From the NCBI GenBank assembly GCA_937995555.1, contig CALKJX010000187.1:1-9452 (forward strand): a DNA stretch of 9,452 nucleotides, in the 5' to 3' direction. This DNA is from an uncultured Elioraea sp. GTDB lineage: Bacteria; Pseudomonadota; Alphaproteobacteria; Acetobacterales; Acetobacteraceae. Shown here piece by piece: positions 1-6,326 of this stretch. The position numbers were made by a program, and so were the translations under genes. The notes under the pieces are model-generated. The model was not told the DNA's origin. It worked only from the letters and a program-made list of their open reading frames with translations, and ran no database searches. How positions within the stretch are numbered: position 1 is the first letter of the stretch; each line of letters opens with the position of its first letter.

Positions 1-1050
1 CGACCCGCGCACGGCATCGGCCAGGATCTGCTCGCCCGCCTCGGTGATCTCGCCCACCACCACCTCGATCAGGTCGTGCAGCGTCACCAGCCCCTCGATC
101 TGGCCGTACTCGTCCACCACCACCGCGAGGTGCCGGCGCGAGCGGCGGAACGCCTGGAGCTGATCGAGCAGCGGTCGCGTCTCCGGCACCAGCGGCGAGG
201 GCTCCATCAGCCGGCGGAGGTCGAGCGCGGCGGCATCGCCCTTGGCGGCTGCAAGTGCCCGCAGGGCCGCTCGCGTCTCCACCACGCCAAGCAGGTCGCG
301 CCCGCCATCGCGCCAGAGCGGCAGCCAGGAATGCCGGGTCGCGACCAGCCGCGCAGCGATCGCCTCCGGGCCGGCATCGGCATCCAGCGCCTCGATCCGG
401 CTGCGATGGGTCATCACGTCGGCGACGGTGAGATCGTCGAGCGCCAGCACGCCACGCAGCATCCGCCGCTCCTCGACCGCGGCCGCGGCCTCGGCCTGGG
501 TTTCCTCACCCTCGCCGTGCAGCGCGATCGCGCCCATCAGCTCCTCCTCGGTCTGGCCGCGCTCGCCGCCGACGCGTACGCCGAACCGCGCCAGGATCAT
601 CCGAACCACGGCATTGGCGGCCGAGGCGGGGGGGCCGAAGACCCGGTTCGCCGCCGCCAGCAGCGGCGTGGCCCGCAGCGCCGCCTGGTCGGGGTGCTGG
701 ATCGCCCAGGTCTTGGGCAGCACCTCGGCCAGCAGCACCAGCGTCACCGTCATGGCGATCGAGGCATAGAGCACGCCCTGCTCGCCGAACCAGGCGATCA
801 GCAGCCCGGCGGCCAGCGCGGTGGCCGTCGTGTTGACCAGGTTGTTGCCGACCAGCAGGGCGGCGATCAGCCGGTCCTTGCGCTCGCGCAGGGCCGCAAG
901 CCGGCCGGCGCGCGCATCGCCCGAGCGGGCGCGGCGGGTGATGAAGGCGCGGGAGGCGCCGGTGAAGGCGGTCTCGGCGCCCGAGAAGAGGGCGGAGAGC
1001 ACCAGCAGCACGACGATTGCGGCGATCGTCGCGAGTTCGAGGGCGGACAT
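1..1050 (-). CDS. CNNM/CorC-HlyC family transporter with CBS domains (3' end outside window)
   Basis: The gene reads from an ATG at 1050 down to base 1 with no stop, giving 350 residues; the C-terminus is outside the window. An in-frame TAA lies a few codons upstream, so this ATG is the first possible start. No good Shine-Dalgarno sequence is close to it. Residues 1-160 form a DUF21/CNNM membrane domain: a hydrophobic first helix (about 8-22), the GAETA motif near 24-28, GNNLVNTTAT at 68-77 and AEVLPK at 108-113. A cytosolic CBS pair follows, with DLTVADVMTHRSRI near 206-219 and VVDEYGQIEGLVTLHDLIE at 311-329. The missing part should be the rest of CBS2 and the small CorC_HlyC domain. Family members are inner-membrane proteins linked to Mg2+/Co2+ efflux or resistance; 'hemolysin' is a historical label. 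It is transcribed divergently from aroQ across a 108-bp gap. Family assignment is firm; the transported ion is inferred. Confidence 0.93.
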   Translation of the reverse strand, partial: MSALELATIAAIVVLLVLSALFSGAETAFTGASRAFITRRARSGDARAGRLAALRERKDRLIAALLVGNNLVNTTATALAAGLLIAWFGEQGVLYASIAMTVTLVLLAEVLPKTWAIQHPDQAALRATPLLAAANRVFGPPASAANAVVRMILARFGVRVGGERGQTEEELMGAIALHGEGEETQAEAAAAVEERRMLRGVLALDDLTVADVMTHRSRIEALDADAGPEAIAARLVATRHSWLPLWRDGGRDLLGVVETRAALRALAAAKGDAAALDLRRLMEPSPLVPETRPLLDQLQAFRRSRRHLAVVVDEYGQIEGLVTLHDLIEVVVGEITEAGEQILADAVRGS

Positions 1051-1158
1051 GGCCGTGCCGGCTTAGCGCACCCCGCCTCCGGGCGCGAGCGCGCGTTGCG
1101 GGGCCGGGCGGGTGCGTGCTAAGGCGCCGCTTCCGTCAACCCCCAGGAATCCAAGTCC

Positions 1159-1650
1159 GTGGCCGCCCCCCTGGTCGCCGTCTACAACGGCCCCAATCTC
1201 AATCTGCTCGGCACGCGCCAGCCGGAGCTCTATGGCCGCACGACGCTCGCCGATGTCGAGGCGCTGTGCCAGGCGCGCGCGGCGGCGCACGGGCTCGCGA
1301 TCGAGTTCCGCCAGTCGAACCACGAGGGCGAGCTGATCGACTGGGTGCAGTCCTGTCGCAACCGCGCGGCCGGGATCATCATCAACCCGGGCGGGTTGAG
1401 CCACACCTCGATCGCGCTGCTCGACGCGCTGCTGGCGACCGACCTGCCGGTGATCGAGGTGCATGTCACCAACATCCATCGCCGCGAGGACTTCCGGCAC
1501 ACCTCGATCACCGGCAAGGCGGCCACAGGGATCATCGCCGGGCTGGGACCGACCGGCTACGGCTTCGCGATCGAGGCCATGGCGGGACTGCTCGGGCTGA
1601 TCGGCACCGGCCAGGCGGCGCCGCGGCGCATGGGGGGCACGGCGCGATGA
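1159..1650 (+). CDS. aroQ: Type II 3-dehydroquinate dehydratase
   Basis: This cytosolic shikimate-pathway enzyme dehydrates 3-dehydroquinate to 3-dehydroshikimate. The 163-residue product shows the whole type II signature: NGPNLNLLG at 10-18, the base-forming Arg20 and Tyr25 in TRQPELYG, SNHEGEL at 53-59, NPGGLSHTS at 76-84 (Asn76, His82), EVHVTN with the catalytic His102, and Arg113 in the FRHTS segment. The family is usually about 145-150 residues; the extra length is a weakly conserved C-terminal tail after about residue 150. The start is a GTG preceded by AGGA at 1145-1148, about 10 bases upstream, which is a modest ribosome binding site. It is the first gene of a plus-strand operon and its TGA stop overlaps the accB ATG (ATGA). 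Nearness of aroQ to accBC is common in Alphaproteobacteria. Confidence 0.96.
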   Translation: MAAPLVAVYNGPNLNLLGTRQPELYGRTTLADVEALCQARAAAHGLAIEFRQSNHEGELIDWVQSCRNRAAGIIINPGGLSHTSIALLDALLATDLPVIEVHVTNIHRREDFRHTSITGKAATGIIAGLGPTGYGFAIEAMAGLLGLIGTGQAAPRRMGGTAR

Positions 1651-2102
1651 AGCGGATCGAGATCGACGAGGAGGCGATCCGCCGCCTCGCTGGGCTGCTC
1701 GACGAGACCGGGCTCGCCGAGATCGAGATCGCCGAGGGCGAGAGCCGGCTCCGTGTCGCGCGCGCCCTGGTGCCGGCCACCGTGGTCGCAGCCCCTGCCG
1801 CCGGCGCGCGCGCCGTCGCCCCGCCGGCCGAGCCCGCCCGGCCCGAGCCCGCGCTCGACGCGGCCCATCCCGGCGCGGTGACCTCGCCGATGGTGGGCGT
1901 CGCGTATCTCGCCCCCGAGCCGGGCGCCCCGCCCTTCGTCAAGGTCGGCGACACGGTCGCGCAGGGTCAGACCCTGCTGCTGATCGAGGCGATGAAGACC
2001 TTCAACCAGATCAAGGCGCCGAAAGCCGGCACCGTCAGCCGCATCCTGGTCGAGAGCGGCGCGCCGGTGGAGTACGGCGAGGTGCTGATGCTGCTCGACT
2101 AG
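1647..2102 (+). CDS. accB: Biotin carboxyl carrier protein of acetyl-CoA carboxylase
   Basis: BCCP carries the covalently bound biotin of acetyl-CoA carboxylase, shuttling carboxyl groups from the biotin carboxylase (AccC) to the carboxyltransferase to form malonyl-CoA. The product has 151 residues. An N-terminal helical segment (1-40) is followed by an Ala/Pro-rich flexible linker (about 42-76) and the biotinyl/lipoyl domain (77-151). TSPMVGVAYLAPEPGAPPF at 79-97 includes the extended 'thumb' typical of bacterial BCCP, and the biotinylation motif EAMKTFN at 114-120 puts biotin on Lys117. EAMKTFN rather than the enterobacterial EAMKMMN is common in Alphaproteobacteria. An open frame extends upstream to 1017 but it runs across aroQ; the ATG at 1647, overlapping the aroQ stop, is the credible start and implies translational coupling. 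accC follows after 2 bases. Confidence 0.96.
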   Translation: MKRIEIDEEAIRRLAGLLDETGLAEIEIAEGESRLRVARALVPATVVAAPAAGARAVAPPAEPARPEPALDAAHPGAVTSPMVGVAYLAPEPGAPPFVKVGDTVAQGQTLLLIEAMKTFNQIKAPKAGTVSRILVESGAPVEYGEVLMLLD

Positions 2103-2104
2103 CG

Positions 2105-3463
2105 ATGTTCGAAAAGGTGCTGATCGCCAATCGCGGCGAGATCGCGCTCCGGGTGCATCGCGCCTGCCAGGAGATGGGCATCCGCACGGTGGCGGTGCAC
2201 TCGACGGCGGATGCGAACGCGATGCATGTCCGCCTCGCCGACGAGAGCGTCTGCATCGGCCCCCCGCCCGCGCGCGACAGCTACCTGAACATCCCGGCGA
2301 TCCTTTCGGCCGCGGCGATCACCGGGGCGGATGCGATCCACCCGGGCTACGGGTTCCTCTCCGAGAACGCCGAGTTCGCCTCGATCGTCGAGCAGCACGG
2401 CATCGCCTTCATCGGCCCTTCGCCCGACCACATCCGCATGATGGGTGACAAGATCGAGGCCAAGCGCACCATGGCGCGGCTCGGTGTGCCGCTGGTGCCG
2501 GGCTCGGACGGGCCGGTCGACACGATCGAGGAGGCCGAGGCGGTGGCGCGGCGGATCGGTCCGCCGGTGCTGATCAAGGCGGCCGCGGGGGGCGGCGGGC
2601 GCGGGATGAAGGTCGCGCGCACGATCGAGGACGTGGCGGATGCGTTCCGCATCGCCCGCACCGAAGCCAAGGCCGCGTTCGGCAACGATGCCGTCTACAT
2701 GGAGAAGTATCTCGACCGGCCGCGCCACATCGAGTTGCAGGTGCTCGCCGATGCGCACGGCACCGTGGTGCATTTCGGCGAGCGCGACTGCTCGTTGCAG
2801 CGCCGTCACCAGAAGCTGGTGGAGGAGGCCGGCAGCCCCGCCCTCGACGGGACGGAGCGCGACCGGCTCGGCGCGGTGGTGACGGCGGCGCTCAGCGAGA
2901 TCGGCTACCGCAACGCGGGCACGCTCGAGTTCCTCTACCAGGACGGGCAGTTCGCCTTCATCGAGATGAACACGAGACTGCAGGTCGAACATCCGGTCAC
3001 GGAGATGGTCTGCGGCGTCGATCTGGTGCGGGAACAGATCCGCATCGCCGCCGGCATCCCGCTCGGCTTCGGCCAGGACGAGATCCGCTTCAACGGCCAT
3101 GCGATCGAGTGCCGGATCACCGCCGAGGACCCGGACACCTTCCTGCCAACCCCCGGGAGAGTGACCACCTATCACGCACCGGGGGGCTTGGGCGTGCGCG
3201 TCGATTCGGCACTCTATGCCGGCTACACCGTGCCGCCTTACTATGACAGCCTGGTCGCCAAGCTTGTCGTCCATGGCGCGGACCGGGCGATGGCGTTGAT
3301 GCGGCTTCGCCGCGCGCTGGAGGAGTTCGTGATCGACGGCATCGCAACGACGTTGCCGCTGCATCGCCGGATCGTCGAGGATGCGGAGTTCCTCGCCGGC
3401 GAGTACACGATCCATTGGCTGGAGCGCTTCGTCGCGCGCGGCCCGCAACCGGAGAGCGCATGA
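2105..3463 (+). CDS. accC: Biotin carboxylase subunit of acetyl-CoA carboxylase
   Basis: AccC is the ATP-grasp enzyme that carboxylates biotin on AccB using bicarbonate and ATP, the first half-reaction of fatty-acid synthesis. The 452-residue length is normal. Visible features in order: N-terminal domain with LIANRGEIALRV (6-17); HPGYGFLSENAEFA (79-92); the ATP-lid glycine loop GGGGRGMKV (162-170); the bicarbonate/biotin site HQKLVEEAGSP (235-245, Lys237); and the metal and catalytic motif FIEMNTRLQVEHPVTE (285-300, with Glu287, Asn289, Arg291 and Glu295). The C-terminal biotin carboxylase domain includes ECRITAEDP and a PPYYDSLVAKL segment. All key residues are present and the frame is intact. 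The ATG lies 2 bases after the accB stop with no strong ribosome binding site, so coupled translation is likely. Its TGA overlaps the aat ATG. Confidence 0.98.
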   Translation: MFEKVLIANRGEIALRVHRACQEMGIRTVAVHSTADANAMHVRLADESVCIGPPPARDSYLNIPAILSAAAITGADAIHPGYGFLSENAEFASIVEQHGIAFIGPSPDHIRMMGDKIEAKRTMARLGVPLVPGSDGPVDTIEEAEAVARRIGPPVLIKAAAGGGGRGMKVARTIEDVADAFRIARTEAKAAFGNDAVYMEKYLDRPRHIELQVLADAHGTVVHFGERDCSLQRRHQKLVEEAGSPALDGTERDRLGAVVTAALSEIGYRNAGTLEFLYQDGQFAFIEMNTRLQVEHPVTEMVCGVDLVREQIRIAAGIPLGFGQDEIRFNGHAIECRITAEDPDTFLPTPGRVTTYHAPGGLGVRVDSALYAGYTVPPYYDSLVAKLVVHGADRAMALMRLRRALEEFVIDGIATTLPLHRRIVEDAEFLAGEYTIHWLERFVARGPQPESA

Positions 3464-4131
3464 CGCGCCACGGGGCGGGCCTGACCGAGATCACGCCCGA
3501 CCTCGTGCTGCGCGCCTACCGGGCCGGGCTGTTCCCGATGGCCGAGCGTCGCGACGGCGAGCGGCTCTACTGGCTCGATCCGGAACTGCGCGGCGTGCAG
3601 CCGCTCGATGCGTTCCACCTGCCGCGCCGGCTCGCGCGCACGGTGCTGTCGGACACGTTCGAGGTGCGCTGCGACACCGCCTTCGCGCAGGTGATGCAAG
3701 GCTGCGCGGCGCCCACGCCGGACCGGCCCGAGACCTGGATCAATCCCGAGATCGAACGGCTGTTCGGCGCGCTGCATGTGATGGGATACGCGCACTCGGT
3801 CGAGTGCTGGCGGCAGGGACGGCTGGTCGGCGGGCTCTACGGTGTGGCACTCGGCGGGGCGTTCTTCGGCGAGAGCATGTTCTCGGCCGCACGCGATGCC
3901 TCGAAGGTCGCGCTCGTGCATCTGGTGGCGCGGCTTCGCCTCGGCGGATTCCGCCTGCTCGACACGCAATTCGTCACCGAGCATCTCGCCCGCTTCGGCG
4001 CGATCGAGATTCCGCGCGCCGAGTATCGCCGCCGACTTCTGGTCGCGCTCGAGGCGCCGGCACGGTTCCTCGCCGACCCAGATCCGGCGCTGCTGCGCGC
4101 CGAGATCCTGGCGCTGCGCGCGCGCGACTGA
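3460..4131 (+). CDS. aat: Leucyl/phenylalanyl-tRNA--protein transferase
   Basis: Aat moves Leu or Phe from aminoacyl-tRNA to the N-terminus of proteins starting with Arg or Lys, marking them for ClpS/ClpAP degradation (N-degron pathway). The 223-residue product has the family's motifs in order: AYRAGLFPM (19-27), YWLDPELRGVQPLD (37-50), TWINPEIERLFGALHVMGYAHSVE (92-115, two adjoining blocks), LVGGLYGVALG (122-132), FFGESMFS (135-142), DASKVAL (146-152) and LLDTQFVTEHLARFGA (166-181). A longer in-frame start exists at 3415, but the ATG at 3460 is preferred: GGAG at 3451-3454 sits just upstream, it overlaps the accC stop as ATGA, and homologues begin near this point. It is the last gene of the aroQ-accB-accC-aat operon, and its stop codon lies inside a strong inverted repeat. 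Confidence 0.95.
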   Translation: MTRHGAGLTEITPDLVLRAYRAGLFPMAERRDGERLYWLDPELRGVQPLDAFHLPRRLARTVLSDTFEVRCDTAFAQVMQGCAAPTPDRPETWINPEIERLFGALHVMGYAHSVECWRQGRLVGGLYGVALGGAFFGESMFSAARDASKVALVHLVARLRLGGFRLLDTQFVTEHLARFGAIEIPRAEYRRRLLVALEAPARFLADPDPALLRAEILALRARD

Positions 4132-4157
4132 TCCCTGCCCGGCGCGGGCAGGGATCA
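4129..4157. terminator. Perfect 12-bp hairpin between convergent genes, likely bidirectional terminator
   Basis: TGATCCCTGCCC (4129-4140) and GGGCAGGGATCA (4146-4157) are exact reverse complements separated by the 5-base loop GGCGC. The left arm begins with the TGA stop of aat. The repeat sits in the 39-base gap between aat and the convergent gene ending at 4171, so it can serve both strands. No U-run follows on either strand, so termination may rely on the stem alone or on Rho, or the hairpin may mainly protect the 3' end of the mRNA. Confidence 0.75.
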
Positions 4158-4170
4158 GCGCGGTTCGGGA

Positions 4171-4590
4171 CTATGGCCTGATCTCGCCGGCGAACCAGGT
4201 GCCGGCCTCGACCCAGCCATAGCCGGAGCCGCCCCAGCCCGTGTTGACGTGGAACCAGCGGTCATAGACCTCCTCGGTCCAGCAGAAGATGAAGCAGCGG
4301 CGGATGGTGCGGCGCTGCCACGCATAGCCGCAGGCGACCGGGTGGTGGTTCAGCCAGCCCGTGCCGATCACCGCCGGCGTGCGGCGGTCGCGGATCGAGT
4401 TGCGCGCATGCTCGCGCAGCCGCCCCTCGTGCCAGCCCGCGCTGTTCCGGTGCGCATCCAGCCGGGTGAAGGTACGGCCGCTTCCAGGGGAAGATCGCGC
4501 CCGACCGAACGCGCAGCCGGCATGCTGGAAGTGGTTGGAGAGCGGCTGCGCGCCATGGCCACCGGCCGCCCAGTGGCAGGTCCAGCTCAT
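4171..4590 (-). CDS. Hypothetical protein, papain/C39-like peptidase C-terminal region, possibly truncated
   Basis: The predicted product has 139 residues and I do not recognise it as a named protein. The C-terminal half looks like real, conserved protein: RRTPAVIGTGWLNHHPVA at 69-86, a Cys/aromatic-rich strand RRCFIFCWTEEVYDRWF at 97-113, and VNTGWGGSGYGWVEAGTWF at 115-133. A His in a 'P-x-[IV]-x-G...H-x-[PV]...GY' context followed by VN-x-GWGG-x-GYGW is the pattern of the His and Asn/Asp part of papain-like and C39-like cysteine peptidases (candidates His83 and Asn116). The expected catalytic cysteine block (CG-x-[TA]-x-[AW]-type) is not visible in residues 1-60, which are low in hydrophobic core and may be rearranged. 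The ATG lies 4 bases after the stop of the upstream broken gene (GAGGGGTGAGG serves as ribosome binding site), so the two are coupled. The peptidase link rests on pattern memory; an inactive remnant is as likely. Confidence 0.6.
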   Translation of the reverse strand: MSWTCHWAAGGHGAQPLSNHFQHAGCAFGRARSSPGSGRTFTRLDAHRNSAGWHEGRLREHARNSIRDRRTPAVIGTGWLNHHPVACGYAWQRRTIRRCFIFCWTEEVYDRWFHVNTGWGGSGYGWVEAGTWFAGEIRP

Positions 4591-4594
4591 CGCC

Positions 4595-5456
4595 TCACCC
4601 CTCGCGCGCGATCAGGCCGTCGCGCGACCGATCGGCCTCGGTGTTGGACCGGACATCGCGGCTGACGAGGAGGAAGCGCAGCATCTCCTTCGTGCCATCG
4701 GCGCAGCTCGCCGCGACCTGGAGATCGAGCTCGTGCGGCAGCGAGAGCGGGCTCGCCGTCAGCACCAGCACCGGCGTGCCGCCGGGTGTCTCCTCGAGGC
4801 TCGCGCGCCATGCGGGCGCCATCGCCCGTGATCTCGAGCCCGGCTTCGTCGAGCAGCGCGACTCGATGCGTCGTGCCGGCGAGAATGCCTTCGCCGAAGC
4901 GCGCGACCGCCTCCTCGATTTCCCACACGCGCGCGGCGCGGCCGCGCAGATGGTCGAGCATGGGGCCGAACGCGTTCGCGCAGCGCTTCTTGAGGTCGGC
5001 CCAGCCATCGGGCTCGGCCGTCGCGAGCTGCGGTGCGTCGGGGCCGCTGGTTTTGACCTCGTGGCGCACGGTCCCGGCGCCCTCGTCGGTACGCTGCTCG
5101 CCGAACGGCATCGCGATCGCGCCGGCGATCGCGCTGTCGTAACACGCGAGCCGATGCGGCTGGCCGACGATCAGCGCCGGGATCTGCCCGAGCTGGCCGA
5201 CCAGCCTTCCGTTCGCGTCCTCGGCCGCACGGCGAGCGCGTCGAGCCGATGGAGCCGTGCCGGCTCCGCGCCCGCCCATCGCGGCGAACCCGGAGTAGGC
5301 GACCCCATCGATGTCGGGGCGGTGGATCGGCACCGCCGTGTCGGCAAGACGCGCGTCCTCCATGCCGTTCATCGGCTCGGTGCCGCGCAGCCATTCGAGG
5401 TGCTGAGCCGCGAGGCGCTGAACCGGCAGCGGGACGCCCTTCATGGACATGCGCAT
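4595..5456 (-). pseudogene. Unrecognised gene interrupted by a frameshift
   Basis: A start at 5456 is well supported: AGGAG at 5468-5464 sits 7 bases upstream, with further in-frame ATGs at 5450 and 5444. The first frame encodes credible protein, including VPLPVQRLAAQHLEWLRG near the N-terminus, AVPIHRPDIDGVAYSGF (about 43-59), GQLGQIPALIVGQPHRLACY, WADLKKRCANAFGPMLDHLRG and WEIEEAVARFGEGI, up to DEAGLEITGDGA. Beyond about 4810 that frame turns into Arg/Pro-rich noise, while the neighbouring frame becomes protein-like (RASLEETPGGTPVLVLTASP, ELDLQVAASCADGTKEMLRF) and ends at a TGA at 4597-4595. The span from start to that stop is one base longer than a multiple of three; removing one base would give about 286 residues. 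No signal peptide or membrane helix is evident. The following gene is 4 bases away, suggesting a two-gene unit. Function is unknown. A sequencing error or, less likely, programmed frameshifting could explain the break. Confidence 0.7.
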
Positions 5457-5463
5457 GCTCGGT

Positions 5464-5468
5464 CTCCT
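5464..5468 (-). promoter_or_regulatory. Shine-Dalgarno AGGAG for the broken gene starting at 5456
   Basis: On the minus strand the sequence reads AGAGGAGACCGAGC directly before the ATG at 5456. AGGAG with a 7-base spacer is close to ideal, decides the start among three in-frame ATGs (5456, 5450, 5444), and shows that the broken gene was recently a translated gene. Confidence 0.75.
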
Positions 5469-5650
5469 CTGTTCGTGCGGGGACGCGATCGTTGCCGACG
5501 GGGATCGCCCGCGTCGTGCCCGGCATCGCGCCATCGGAAGCCCAGTGCGCGGTCGCCGCCCAAGAGTGTGCGCGGCTTCACACGGCGTCGCGGTTGACCC
5601 GCGCCTCGCGATCCCGGCAGGCTGCATGTCCCCTGCCCCGGAGAGCCCCG

Positions 5651-6253
5651 ATGCGCCGAACCGCCCTGCTGCTCACCCTCGCGCTCGTCTCGCCCGCCGC
5701 CGCCCAGGAGCCGCCGCGCGTGCCGACACGCGACTACGCCGCCACCTACGCGATGACGGGGTTCGGCACAGAGGCGCCGAAGACCATGCAGATGTCCTTC
5801 AGCGCGGCGACGAAACGCCAGCGCATCGACATGGCCGAGGCCGGACAGAACGTCTCGATGATCATGGAGCTCGGCGGGCCGAGCATGTGGGTGCTCCAGC
5901 ATGAGAGCCGCATGGCGATAGAGCTCTCAGGCGGTGCCATGGGCGACCGGGATGTGCCGATCAGTCCGATCGAAGAGGACGCCACCCTGACCCGCGTCGG
6001 CACCGACCGCGTCGCGGGCCTCGCCTGCACCGTCTATCGCGTCGTCCGGCAGGGCAAGCCGCAGGGCACCGCCTGCGTGACCGAGCACGGCATCATGCTG
6101 CGCGGCGAGTTCGAGGAGGACGGCGAGCGCGGCAAGATGGAGGCGACCCGTGTCAGCCTGGACCGCCAGACGGCCGAGCGGTTCGAGGTGCCGCCCGGCT
6201 ACAAGACCATGCAGATGCCGGCGGTACCGTCAGGCCAGCGGCCGCGGCGCTGA
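5651..6253 (+). CDS. Predicted exported protein, DUF4412-like
   Basis: The product has 200 residues. It starts with a clear Sec signal peptide: MRRT, a hydrophobic core LLLTLALVS, and a cleavage site AAA-QE after about residue 18, so the mature protein is periplasmic. The mature part lacks further membrane segments. It shows repeated beta-type stretches: a YAMTG start, KRQRIDMAEAGQNVSMIMELG, SMWVLQHESRMAIEL, VGTDRVAGLACTVYRV and a C-terminal VPPGYKTMQMP. This order (substrate-like 'M-x-I' strands, a 'MW-x-L' segment, then G-x-C-T-V-Y/W) resembles DUF4412 and related LolA-like beta proteins. Two cysteines (in GLACTVY and GTACVTE) could form a disulfide. The ATG at 5651 has GGAG at 5640-5643 with a 7-base spacer; the open frame continues upstream but no homology is seen there. 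It is divergent from the broken gene at 5456, with 194 bases between them. Its cellular role is unknown. Confidence 0.85.
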   Translation: MRRTALLLTLALVSPAAAQEPPRVPTRDYAATYAMTGFGTEAPKTMQMSFSAATKRQRIDMAEAGQNVSMIMELGGPSMWVLQHESRMAIELSGGAMGDRDVPISPIEEDATLTRVGTDRVAGLACTVYRVVRQGKPQGTACVTEHGIMLRGEFEEDGERGKMEATRVSLDRQTAERFEVPPGYKTMQMPAVPSGQRPRR

Positions 6254-6326
6254 GCGCGCGGCCGGCGGTTGGCCCGGCGGCGACGGGGCGGATATGCTCC
6301 GCGCCGCGCAGGACGGAGGAGGATCG

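Noticed and set aside
76..1122. 348-residue plus-strand open frame over the left end
   Set aside because: It is the antisense of the CorC/CBS gene, which shows clear family motifs on the minus strand; the plus frame is Gln/Arg/Gly-rich with no motif.
1096..1123. TTGCGG with a 16-base spacer to GCTAAG as a possible promoter for aroQ
   Set aside because: Both boxes match the sigma-70 consensus poorly and nothing else in the 108-bp divergent gap supports them.
2099..3448. 449-residue open frame on the minus strand opposite accC
   Set aside because: It mirrors accC codon by codon, is His/Arg/Asp-rich without any domain, and such long antisense frames are expected at this GC content.
4641..5597. 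318-residue plus-strand open frame across the broken minus-strand gene
   Set aside because: It has no recognisable motif, and the minus strand shows a strong ribosome binding site and protein-like segments in two frames; the plus frame is a shadow.
5594..5627. TTGACC upstream of the exported-protein gene as a -35 box
   Set aside because: No acceptable -10 box lies 16-18 bases downstream; a promoter is expected in the 194-bp divergent gap but its position is not clear.
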